Assembly: GCA_902625725.1 (NCBI GenBank) | Contig: CACOCY010000004.1 | Coordinates: 28,501 to 92,500 of the forward strand | Direction: 5' to 3' | From: an uncultured SAR116 cluster alpha proteobacterium | Lineage (GTDB): Bacteria; Pseudomonadota; Alphaproteobacteria; Puniceispirillales; Puniceispirillaceae | DNA length: 64,000 nucleotides | Shown: positions 56,900 to 64,000 of the stretch, in pieces | Layout: each line of letters starts with the position of its first letter | Position numbering within the stretch: position 1 is the stretch's first letter | Made by a program: the position numbers and the translations under genes | The notes under the pieces: model-generated | Told to the model about the DNA's origin: nothing | Databases searched by the model: none | What the model saw: the letters and a program-made list of their open reading frames with translations, nothing else

Positions 56900-57522
56900 A
56901 ATTGGAAAAAAGTAATAGCTGTTTTCTTGTAATTGATGTTCAGCAAGACTTCTGCCCTGGCGGTGCGCTTGCTGTTACTCAGGGAGATCATGTTGTGAAG
57001 CCCATTAATAAGATAATAGAATCATTTAGCAATGTAGTATTAACTCAAGACTGGCATCCGAAGGCGCATTCTAGTTTTTCAAGCTCACATCAGGGTACCG
57101 AGCCTTTTTCAGAAGTAGAAATGCCTTATGGCATTCAAACTTTGTGGCCTGATCACTGTGTTCAAAATAGTAGTGGGGCCGAATTTCACCCTGAATTAAA
57201 TACTGCCTCTGCACAAACAATAATTAGAAAAGGTTTTCGGCATGAGATAGACAGCTATTCAGCTTTCTTTGAAAACGACGGTGAAACAGTGACGGGTCTC
57301 GAAGGATGGCTTGTTTCAAAACAAATAAAAGACCTATATCTAGCGGGTCTTGCCACAGATTATTGTGTTGCTTATTCTGCACTTGATGCGGTACGCCTTG
57401 GTTTCAATGCAGCTGTAATATTACCTGCCTGTAGAGCAATTGACTTAGACGGCTCACTAAACCGCCAATTAACAAAAATGCACAAAGCAGGCATAACTTT
57501 GTTGGAAAATTTTCCTGAATAA
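56896..57522 (+). CDS. pncA: Nicotinamidase
   Basis: Hydrolyses nicotinamide to nicotinate for NAD salvage. The catalytic Asp lies in LVIDVQQDFCPGGALAV, the lysine in TIIRKGF, and the nucleophile Cys in AGLATDYCVAYSALDA. Metal-binding DWHPKAHSSFSS follows the first strand. The 208 residues are typical. Translationally coupled to tdk, which places NAD salvage beside the nucleoside island. Confidence 0.95.
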   Translation: MKLEKSNSCFLVIDVQQDFCPGGALAVTQGDHVVKPINKIIESFSNVVLTQDWHPKAHSSFSSSHQGTEPFSEVEMPYGIQTLWPDHCVQNSSGAEFHPELNTASAQTIIRKGFRHEIDSYSAFFENDGETVTGLEGWLVSKQIKDLYLAGLATDYCVAYSALDAVRLGFNAAVILPACRAIDLDGSLNRQLTKMHKAGITLLENFPE

Positions 57523-57599
57523 GCAGATTTTGATTTCTTTTTGGCAAATAACGATGTAGGACACCGACGTTATATTTCTGGAGAAAAGGTCTTAATGAG

Positions 57600-59411
57600 A
57601 TGCCCCAAGAATTACGCAATATTGCAATTATTGCCCACGTTGATCATGGTAAAACGACTTTAATTGACTCCATTATGAAACAATCTGGTATGTTTCGTGA
57701 CAATCAGTCTGTTAGTGAGAGACTAATGGATTCAGGTGACCTGGAAAAAGAAAGAGGTATTACAATTCTTGCAAAGCCGACATCTATCAATTGGCGGGAT
57801 GTAAGGATAAATATTATTGATACACCTGGACATGCAGATTTCGGTGGAGAAGTAGAGCGTGTTTTGCACATGGCTGACGGGGTTATATTGCTAACGGATG
57901 CCGCAGAGGGGCCAATGCCTCAAACAAAATTTGTTTTAGGCAAAGCACTTGCACTCGGTTTACGTCCTATTGTGATTATAAATAAAGTCGACCGTGCCGA
58001 CGGGCGCCCTTTGGAGGTAGTAGAGGAGGTATTTGATTTATTTGTGGCTCTTGACGCAAACGAATTTCAGCTTGACTTCCCTGTCTTATATGCATCAGGT
58101 CGTGACGGATGGTGTATTACAGAACTTATAAACGAACGCTTGTCACTTGAACCACTGCTGGATTTAATTTTGGAGTATGTACCTCGACCAAAACAGGACC
58201 TACACGCACCCTTCGCTATGTTGGCAACTCTGCTAGATTCAGACCAGTTTTTGGGTAGGTGCCTTACTGGGAAAGTCTTGCAAGGGACTGCAAAAATAAA
58301 CGAGCAGGTTTGCTCATTAGACTTGAATGGAGGTATTATTGAACGTGGTAGATTGACCAAACTTATGCATTTTGAGGGAACTAGGAGAGTTCCTGTTGAT
58401 CGGGTTGAGGCGGGTGATATAATTTGTATCGCTGGTTTAGCCAAAACTTCTGTTTCTGATACGATTTGCAATGTTGAGCAAAAACATCCTCTTCAATCAA
58501 CACCAATTGATCCGCCAACAATGTCTGTAACAATTACTGTAAATGACTCGCCATTTGCTGGCAAGGAAGGTAAAAAAGTTACCTCAACAATGATACGTCA
58601 ACGCTTACTAGCAGAAGCAGAGACAAATGTTGCAATTACGTTTTCAGAGAGCGAAAAAAAAGACTCTTTTGAAATTGGCGGAAGAGGTGAATTACAGCTT
58701 GGTGTTCTAATTGAAACAATGCGAAGAGAAGGTTTTGAACTCACTGTATCAAGGCCAAGAGTGCTTTATAAGCAAGAAAAAGGGCAACGTTTAGAGCCAA
58801 TTGAAGAGGTTATAGTGGATGTAGACTCAGAATATTCAAGCGCTGTTATTGATTCCTTGAACCGACGTAAGGCTGAAATGTCAGATATGCGTGAGGTGGG
58901 AGCAGGAAAGACTAGATTAACCTTTTTTGCTCCTTCACGTGGGTTAATTGGTTTCCAAAGCAAATTCCTCACAGATACGAGGGGGACTGGGGTTATCAAC
59001 CGTTTGTTTCACAATTATGCAAATTACAAAGGTGATATTCCCGGGCGAAGAAATGGTGTTTTGATCTCAAATGATACTGGGCACGCCGTTGCTTACGCGT
59101 TGTTTAATTTACAAGATCGTGGGGTGATGTTTATTTCCCATCAGACACCTGTATATCAAGGGATGATTGTGGGAGAGCACAATCGTGATAATGATTTAGA
59201 AGTAAACGTTCTAAAAGGCAAAAAACTCACCAATGTTCGTGCGTCCGGAACTGATGATGCTGTTTCCTTATCGCCGCCAAGAAATCTCTCACTAGAAGAA
59301 ATGATGGCTTATTTGAATCAGGACGAATTGCTTGAAGTAACACCGATGGCATTGCGGCTTCGAAAGCAATATCTGTTGTCGCATGAAAGAAAGAAAGCGG
59401 CGAGAAACTAG
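57600..59411 (+). CDS. typA: Ribosome-associated GTPase TypA/BipA
   Basis: Translational GTPase important for 50S assembly and stress growth. G1 AHVDHGKTTLID, the switch-I region KERGITILAKPTSI, G3 DTPGHADFGGEVERVL and G4 NKVDRADGR are present. The C-terminal half has EIGGRGELQLGVLIETMRREG and GFQSKFLTDTRGTGV. The length is 603 residues, normal. GGAGAAAAGG precedes the start. Confidence 0.97.
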   Translation: MPQELRNIAIIAHVDHGKTTLIDSIMKQSGMFRDNQSVSERLMDSGDLEKERGITILAKPTSINWRDVRINIIDTPGHADFGGEVERVLHMADGVILLTDAAEGPMPQTKFVLGKALALGLRPIVIINKVDRADGRPLEVVEEVFDLFVALDANEFQLDFPVLYASGRDGWCITELINERLSLEPLLDLILEYVPRPKQDLHAPFAMLATLLDSDQFLGRCLTGKVLQGTAKINEQVCSLDLNGGIIERGRLTKLMHFEGTRRVPVDRVEAGDIICIAGLAKTSVSDTICNVEQKHPLQSTPIDPPTMSVTITVNDSPFAGKEGKKVTSTMIRQRLLAEAETNVAITFSESEKKDSFEIGGRGELQLGVLIETMRREGFELTVSRPRVLYKQEKGQRLEPIEEVIVDVDSEYSSAVIDSLNRRKAEMSDMREVGAGKTRLTFFAPSRGLIGFQSKFLTDTRGTGVINRLFHNYANYKGDIPGRRNGVLISNDTGHAVAYALFNLQDRGVMFISHQTPVYQGMIVGEHNRDNDLEVNVLKGKKLTNVRASGTDDAVSLSPPRNLSLEEMMAYLNQDELLEVTPMALRLRKQYLLSHERKKAARN

Positions 59412-59483
59412 GAATGTTTAGTTGTTTAAATGAAATAATTACCGTTAATGCAAAACAAGCCACGTTGCAAAAATAGGGTCAAC

Positions 59484-59723
59484 ATGAAGCGATTAGAATG
59501 CTACGAATGTGGCACTGAATTCCAGTGTGGGTCTATTAAAGAGAAGTTGTGTTGGTGCAATAATCTACCGAATCTTCGAATGGATTTTGATCTAGCGGGA
59601 AAGTGCGTTTGTCCAGACTGTCTTACTCTGGGTAAAGCAAAACAAATAACTAAAATGCGCAAGAAAAAAAATGCACAACGAAGGGCAGATAAACTTGAGT
59701 TGCGCGTTAAGTACAATCTTTAA
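59484..59723 (+). CDS. Cysteine-rich CWC family protein
   Basis: A small protein (79 residues) of the cysteine-rich CWC type. It begins MKRLECYECGTEFQCG and has LCWCNNLPN and KCVCPDCL, all pairs expected to bind zinc. The C-terminal tail is lysine/arginine-rich. The frame is open from an ATG at 59448, but the ATG at 59484 has AGGG upstream and places the first Cys pair near the N-terminus as in relatives. Function unknown. Confidence 0.8.
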   Translation: MKRLECYECGTEFQCGSIKEKLCWCNNLPNLRMDFDLAGKCVCPDCLTLGKAKQITKMRKKKNAQRRADKLELRVKYNL

Positions 59724-59733
59724 TTTGAATGTT

Positions 59734-60507
59734 TTAAAATATATCCTTGGCTTTTCTCAGAGCAGAAAACACTTCGCCGCCACTAGCATTGGGAAGATTC
59801 AATTTTTCTCGAATTGATGGCGATGAAGTCCTAAGAAATGGATTTATTTTTTTTTCCAATTCTAGATTAGTTGGAATGGTTGGCTTTTTTGAAGTGACAA
59901 GTTCTTCAATTTTATTACAATGAGAGACAAGGGTCTTATTCTCAGGTTCAACGCTTAATGCAAATTTTGCATTAGCTTTTGTATATTCATGGCTACAGTA
60001 AATTAACGTTTTATTTGGAAGAGCTGAGATTTTATTTAAACTATCGTGCATCATAAACATATTGCCTTCAAAAACTCTCCCACAACCCAGCGAAAACAAT
60101 GTATCACCTGAAAACAATATATTTTCTGATGGTAGATAAAAATTTATCATATCTAGCGTGTGGCCGGGCGTATGAAGTATTTTTACGGGAGTTTCTGCAA
60201 ATAAAAAGCTATCTTTTTCTGTCATGCCTTCAGATAGATGTCTGATTGGAACAGTTGAATGATTGGCGGGACCAATTACTTTACAATTCCAGCGCTTAAA
60301 CAAACTATCTATTCCATCCGTATGGTCCCAGTGATGATGTGTTATCCAGATCTCGGATAAGTTCCACCCTTTCTCATCAAGAGCTTTGTTATAAGAAAGT
60401 GCATCTCCAGCATCGATAGCAACAGTTTTTTTTGTATTTCTATCATGAATTAGAACACCGTAATTATCTGAAAAATATGGAAACTGGACTATTTCAATGC
60501 GGGACAT
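59734..60507 (-). CDS. gloB: Hydroxyacylglutathione hydrolase (glyoxalase II)
   Basis: Metallo-beta-lactamase fold enzyme releasing D-lactate and glutathione from S-lactoylglutathione. The metal site THHHWDHTDG is intact; LFSGDTLFSLGCGRVFEG and YCSHEYTKAN follow. The C-terminal NPFLRTSSPSIREKL is the usual substrate-binding helix. A GTG at 60516 overlaps the gloA stop, but ATG 60507 with GGTGA upstream gives the family start MSRIEIVQFPYFSDNYG, so I chose it. 257 residues. Confidence 0.94.
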   Translation of the reverse strand: MSRIEIVQFPYFSDNYGVLIHDRNTKKTVAIDAGDALSYNKALDEKGWNLSEIWITHHHWDHTDGIDSLFKRWNCKVIGPANHSTVPIRHLSEGMTEKDSFLFAETPVKILHTPGHTLDMINFYLPSENILFSGDTLFSLGCGRVFEGNMFMMHDSLNKISALPNKTLIYCSHEYTKANAKFALSVEPENKTLVSHCNKIEELVTSKKPTIPTNLELEKKINPFLRTSSPSIREKLNLPNASGGEVFSALRKAKDIF

Positions 60508-60512
60508 ATCAA

Positions 60513-60953
60513 TCACCAGCTTCCAGAATTTTGCATTGAGTTCCAGGGCTCTTTAATAGGTTGTTTTTCACCTTCTTGCAGCAGTTCAATAGAAATTCCA
60601 TCAGGAGACTTTATGAATGCCATATAACCATCACGTGGCGGTCTGTTTATAATAATACCCTTATCCATTAAATCTTGACATTTTTCATAAATATCATCTA
60701 CCCGATAAGCAAGATGACCGAAGTTTCGTCCGCCTGTATATTCTTCAGGATCCCAATTAAAGGTTAATTCCAATTCAGGTGACCTTGTGTCTTGTGCTGA
60801 AACCTTATCTTTAGGTGCACATAAAAACACGTTTGTAAACCTACCTTTTTCAGAATCATATCTGCTTAGCTCGATAAATCCAAGCTTATTGCAGTAAAAA
60901 TCCAGTGATGTGTCCAAATTTTTAACCCTTACCATAGTGTGAATATAGCGCAT
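60513..60953 (-). CDS. gloA: Lactoylglutathione lyase (glyoxalase I)
   Basis: Converts methylglyoxal-glutathione hemithioacetal to S-lactoylglutathione. The VOC fold shows YIHTMVRVKNLDTSLDFY, LELTFNWDPEEYTGGRNFGHLA and SPDGISIELLQEG. His in the first and FGHLA segments and Glu residues in LELT and IELL are the metal ligands. It is 146 residues. gloA and gloB form a minus-strand pair for methylglyoxal detoxification. Confidence 0.94.
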   Translation of the reverse strand: MRYIHTMVRVKNLDTSLDFYCNKLGFIELSRYDSEKGRFTNVFLCAPKDKVSAQDTRSPELELTFNWDPEEYTGGRNFGHLAYRVDDIYEKCQDLMDKGIIINRPPRDGYMAFIKSPDGISIELLQEGEKQPIKEPWNSMQNSGSW

Positions 60954-61019
60954 TGATAATCCCCCAGTTGATTTTCGATCTTGTAATGTTCAGAAAGATT
61001 AATAGTGTATCCATATAAA

Positions 61020-61048
61020 TTGTTCTATTCAATGGCATAATCTTTATA
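61020..61048 (+). promoter_or_regulatory. Candidate promoter of the isomerase-like gene
   Basis: TTGTTC (61020-61025), 17 bp, TTTATA (61043-61048), 74 bp before the start at 61122. Confidence 0.35.
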
Positions 61049-61121
61049 TTTGGTTACCTCAGAATGATATGAACTTTTTTTGGTTCTATGCTCGGTGCAC
61101 ATTTAAGATAGGAGAAAATAT

Positions 61122-61892
61122 GTGAAGGATTTTGCCTTATCAGCAAATTTGGGATATTTATTTACCGAATACAATTTGGTTGATGCAATAGCTCGTGCTG
61201 GTGAAGCCGGCTTTAAGGCTGTGGAATGCCAAAGGCCTTATCATATGTCTCCTAGTAAAATCAGACAGGCATGTGAAGTTACAGGGTGTCCAATGTTATC
61301 AATCAATACCACTAAAGGTGAAAAAGGACAATTCGGCTTATCAGCTCTTCATGATGCTATACCACAAGCTAGGCAGGCAATAGATCTCGCTATAGTATAC
61401 GCAAAAGAAATTGATGTTAAATACATCCATATTGTATCAGGCATTACGTCTGAAGCTAGTGCTTTCGACACTTTGTGTTCAAACATTGATTATGCTCTTG
61501 AAAGGCTGGAAGGTACCGATGTTCAAATAATAGTAGAACCCATTAATTCGTACTCTGTTCCTGGTTATTTCATGTCTACGGTGAGGCGCGCGCTTGATGT
61601 GATTGCTAAAATTAATTCTCATAAACTTGGCATTATGTTTGATTGTTTTCATATGCTCCACATAACAGGTTCGGAAAAGGCTTTGCTTGACACATTTAAA
61701 TCAATTAAGACTGATGTTCGGCATATTCAATTTGCAGCATTCCCGGATAGAAATGAGCCTAATAAAAATTCTTTTTCCTTCGCTCAACTATTTAATAATT
61801 TTTTAGTTGAAGGTTATTCCGGGTATTTTGGCGCAGAGTACAAACCAACGGGTTCGACTGAGGATTCATTGGACTGGATGGAAGATTTTTAA
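61122..61892 (+). CDS. Hydroxypyruvate isomerase-like TIM-barrel protein
   Basis: Sugar-isomerase-type TIM barrel of the Hyi/OtnI family, 256 residues. FALSANLGYLFTEYN opens the first strand, IIVEPINSYSVPGYFMS carries the first metal-binding Glu and GYFGAEYKPTGSTEDSLDWM the second. HMLHITGS and FAAFPDRNEPN are also typical. Hydroxypyruvate or a 3-oxo-tetronate phosphate is the likely substrate type. The start is GTG at 61122 with AGGAG upstream; the ATG two bases before is followed by a stop. Confidence 0.88.
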   Translation: MKDFALSANLGYLFTEYNLVDAIARAGEAGFKAVECQRPYHMSPSKIRQACEVTGCPMLSINTTKGEKGQFGLSALHDAIPQARQAIDLAIVYAKEIDVKYIHIVSGITSEASAFDTLCSNIDYALERLEGTDVQIIVEPINSYSVPGYFMSTVRRALDVIAKINSHKLGIMFDCFHMLHITGSEKALLDTFKSIKTDVRHIQFAAFPDRNEPNKNSFSFAQLFNNFLVEGYSGYFGAEYKPTGSTEDSLDWMEDF

Positions 61893-61931
61893 GTCTAGAA
61901 AAATATTATAAGAAATTCTTGGTACTCTCGG

Positions 61932-62771
61932 TCAATATTGCCTTGAGATGGCATCAATTAGCCATGTAGGGAAAAGTCTTTTAGTGAGCATCATAAATGT
62001 TGTTGCCCAGGTTACTCGATACCTAGCTCGGGGATTTTTTGCAGTTGAAGCAAGCCATACAGTCTCACTGACAGATGAAACCGGCAATTCGAACAAGTCT
62101 TTATTAGGATTTTTTGATGAAAGACGGGGTATTAATCTTTTCTCATAAATAAATTTTTGGCGAGCTTTTTCCCAAATTATCCACTTTTTGAACTGTAATA
62201 GTGCGTTTTCGCGTATTTTTGTTTGGATAGGCCCAGGTTCCACCAAAATCACATGAACACCACTTCCCTTGAGTTCAAGCCGCAGTGTATCTGTCAATCC
62301 CTCAAGGGCAAATTTGGATGCGACATACGCTCCTCTAAATCTCATAGCAGCGAAACCCAGAACAGATGAATTCTGAATTATACGACCAGATTTTTGTTTA
62401 AACATAACTGACAATGCTAATCGTGTGAGCGTATGCCAGCCAAAAAAATTTGCTTCGAAAATGGCTTTTAGCGCATCTGTGGGCAAATCCTCAACAGCAG
62501 CCGGTATTGCATAAGCGCCATTATTAAAAAGCACATCAAGTTTACCTCCTGTTAGCTTTAATGCTTGATTAAACCCTTTTTTTATGGAATCTGGTTTTTC
62601 ATAGTCGATTTGAACCGTATCCAATCCATACTCGAATTTGAGAAAAGCGGAATCTTTAACATTTCTGCAAGAGGCGATAACATGCCATCCCTGTTGTTGA
62701 AATTTTAAAGCGCAATCTAATCCAATGCCACTAGAACAGCCTGTTATCAATATAGTATTATTTGTTTTCAT
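61932..62771 (-). CDS. SDR family oxidoreductase
   Basis: NAD(P)-dependent short-chain dehydrogenase, 279 residues. The cofactor motif is ILITGCSSGIGLDCALKF; NNGAYAIPAAVEDLP is the NNAG-type motif. The catalytic site has SSVLGFAAMRFRGAYVASKFA, with the YxxxK pair. EPGPIQTKIRENA follows. The C-terminal tail WATTFMMLTKRLFPTWLID is hydrophobic and may dock to membrane. Substrate unknown. Confidence 0.88.
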   Translation of the reverse strand: MKTNNTILITGCSSGIGLDCALKFQQQGWHVIASCRNVKDSAFLKFEYGLDTVQIDYEKPDSIKKGFNQALKLTGGKLDVLFNNGAYAIPAAVEDLPTDALKAIFEANFFGWHTLTRLALSVMFKQKSGRIIQNSSVLGFAAMRFRGAYVASKFALEGLTDTLRLELKGSGVHVILVEPGPIQTKIRENALLQFKKWIIWEKARQKFIYEKRLIPRLSSKNPNKDLFELPVSSVSETVWLASTAKNPRARYRVTWATTFMMLTKRLFPTWLIDAISRQY

Positions 62772-62816
62772 CTATTTTTAACACAACGTTTTTCATGATT
62801 AATACAAATACATAAT

Positions 62817-62870
62817 AATCGTGTTACACCGATTTGGGCTGTTTGACGAAGAATTTTTGAATATTAATAT
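62817..62870 (+). promoter_or_regulatory. Promoter region of the PatB-like gene
   Basis: TTGACG (62843-62848), 16 bp, TAATAT (62865-62870). Just upstream is an imperfect dyad AATCGTGTTACACCGATT (62817-62834) with AATCG/CGATT arms. Confidence 0.45.
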
Positions 62871-62955
62871 AAAATCTGGTGATGTTAGAATTTGTAATTT
62901 GTAAGGTAGCTTCTTTAAACACAAATTTAACCTTTGGAAAGAGGAGTTTTTGTTA

Positions 62956-64000
62956 ATGCAGTTTGATAAAATACATAATCGTATTGGGACCAACTCAGAT
63001 AAATGGGACTCTCTGAAATCTCTATATGGTTTGTCACCAGATGAGGCAATCCCAATGTGGGTTGCAGATATGGATTTTCAGGCACCTGAAGCAGTAACTA
63101 GTGCTATGCGCGAAATGGTTGAGAGAGGCATTTATGGCTATGCTTGCGAAGATGATAATTACAGATCAGCTATTTGTGGTTGGATGGAACGAAGACATAA
63201 ATGGAAAGTTCAGCCTGCTTCTTTGTTTTCTGTTCATGGCATTGTGAACGCAATAGCTCTTGCCATACAAGCATATACTGCCCCAAAAGATGGTATAATT
63301 ATATTTTCCCCAGTTTATCATGCATTTGCGCGCGTTATTAAGGCGTCTGGAAGAAGACTTATTGAATCTCCCTTGGTTAAAGGTACAAGTGGTAAATACA
63401 AGATGGATCTAAAAGCATTATCAAATAATTTGAATGGTAATGTTAGGATGGTTATTCTGTGTTCACCACATAATCCAGGAGGTCGTGTCTGGAGTGCTGA
63501 TGAGTTAGAGGAATTGGCTGAGTTTGCAGAAAGACATAAATTAATTATTGTTTCAGATGAAATACACCATGATTTGGTATATGCTGGTTTTTCTCATATC
63601 CCGTTTGAAAAAGCGGTGCCATCAGCGCAATCTTATCTGATAACACTAACCTCAACGACAAAAACGTTTAATATTGCTGGGATGCATACTGGAAACGTCA
63701 TTATATCGGATGAAAAACTTCGCATGCAATTTAAAAAGGTTCTCTTGGAACTTGCAATTTCACCAAGTAGTTTTGGTGTTGCAATGACGACTGCAGCATA
63801 TAACGGAGGCGAAGATTGGCTTGATAGGCTTTTGAGCTACTTATCTGGAAATAAGGATCTATTTGATAGTCGAATAAATGAAATAAGAGGATTAGTCTCA
63901 ATGCCACTTGAGGCTACTTATTTGTGTTGGGTAGATTATCGAGCATTAAATATGAGCCTAACTGAATATAAAAACAAAATAGAGGCAGAAACGAAGGTTG
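62956..64000 (+). CDS. PatB/MalY-type aminotransferase class I/II C-S lyase, 3' end outside window
   Basis: PLP-dependent enzyme of the MalY/PatB group (cystathionine beta-lyase type). The family opening MWVADMDFQAPEAV is near residue 33 and YGYACEDDNY follows. VILCSPHNPGGRVWSADEL, SDEIHHDLVY and the PLP-binding lysine in TSTTKTFNIAGMHTGNVI are visible. GAGGAG at 62941 precedes the ATG. The open frame (348 codons) runs off the right edge; about 40 residues are missing. It probably releases thiols and pyruvate from cysteine conjugates or cystathionine. Confidence 0.92.
   Translation, partial: MQFDKIHNRIGTNSDKWDSLKSLYGLSPDEAIPMWVADMDFQAPEAVTSAMREMVERGIYGYACEDDNYRSAICGWMERRHKWKVQPASLFSVHGIVNAIALAIQAYTAPKDGIIIFSPVYHAFARVIKASGRRLIESPLVKGTSGKYKMDLKALSNNLNGNVRMVILCSPHNPGGRVWSADELEELAEFAERHKLIIVSDEIHHDLVYAGFSHIPFEKAVPSAQSYLITLTSTTKTFNIAGMHTGNVIISDEKLRMQFKKVLLELAISPSSFGVAMTTAAYNGGEDWLDRLLSYLSGNKDLFDSRINEIRGLVSMPLEATYLCWVDYRALNMSLTEYKNKIEAETKV

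Overview
The window is AT-rich, densely packed bacterial DNA that reads as chromosomal sequence of an alphaproteobacterium, probably a streamlined marine heterotroph of the SAR116 or AEGEAN-169 type (inference; no rRNA gene is present to confirm it). Supporting signs are the ubiE-ubiB-coaBC operon divergent from mutM, the rpsT-dnaA-dnaN-recF-gyrB order, a RegB/RegA redox two-component pair, glutathione-dependent glyoxalases, a tandem glycine riboswitch, and many ABC importers for small organic nitrogen compounds. I saw no tRNA, rRNA, IS element, prophage or CRISPR array. Most genes are intact. The clear exception is a dadA-like gene cut by a single in-frame stop codon.

Layout. Positions 1-3411 (minus strand) hold ubiE, ubiB and a coaBC gene that runs off the left edge and carries an extra N-terminal helix-turn-helix domain. 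Positions 3538-13643 (plus) hold mutM, a small secreted protein, rpsT, then the replication genes dnaA, dnaN, recF and gyrB, followed directly by regB and regA. Positions 13820-18189 hold three EamA-type exporters, a DUF4864-like secreted protein and a glycosyltransferase. Positions 18212-21834 (minus) are the polyphosphate pair ppk-ppx. A probable Fur site precedes a lone two-domain iron-type ABC permease at 22235-23917. A second glycosyltransferase, an MFS exporter, an XdhC-family protein, an SF2 helicase coupled to rpe, and trhO follow up to 31171.

Positions 31422-35990 form a polar amino-acid ABC importer with an M14-type deacylase at its end. After gpx, an FAD monooxygenase and a membrane pyrophosphatase (hppA) comes the glycine riboswitch with the broken dadA, then pyrC, a putrescine/spermidine importer (potFGHI-like) and pyrE.

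Positions 47621-57522 are a nucleoside uptake and salvage island: a ribokinase-like kinase, nucleoside hydrolase, a 2-oxoglutarate/Fe(II) oxygenase, a BMP-type nucleoside ABC importer, cytidine deaminase, upp (opposite strand), thymidine kinase and nicotinamidase. Together these can import nucleosides, deaminate cytidine, split nucleosides, trap ribose as a phosphate and recover uracil and thymidine. The oxygenase has no assigned place in that route and is the best candidate for an undescribed step. The right end has typA, a CWC zinc protein, gloA-gloB, a hydroxypyruvate-isomerase-like enzyme, an SDR and a partial PatB/MalY-type lyase.

Function calls rest on motifs and family resemblance read by eye. 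No database search was possible.
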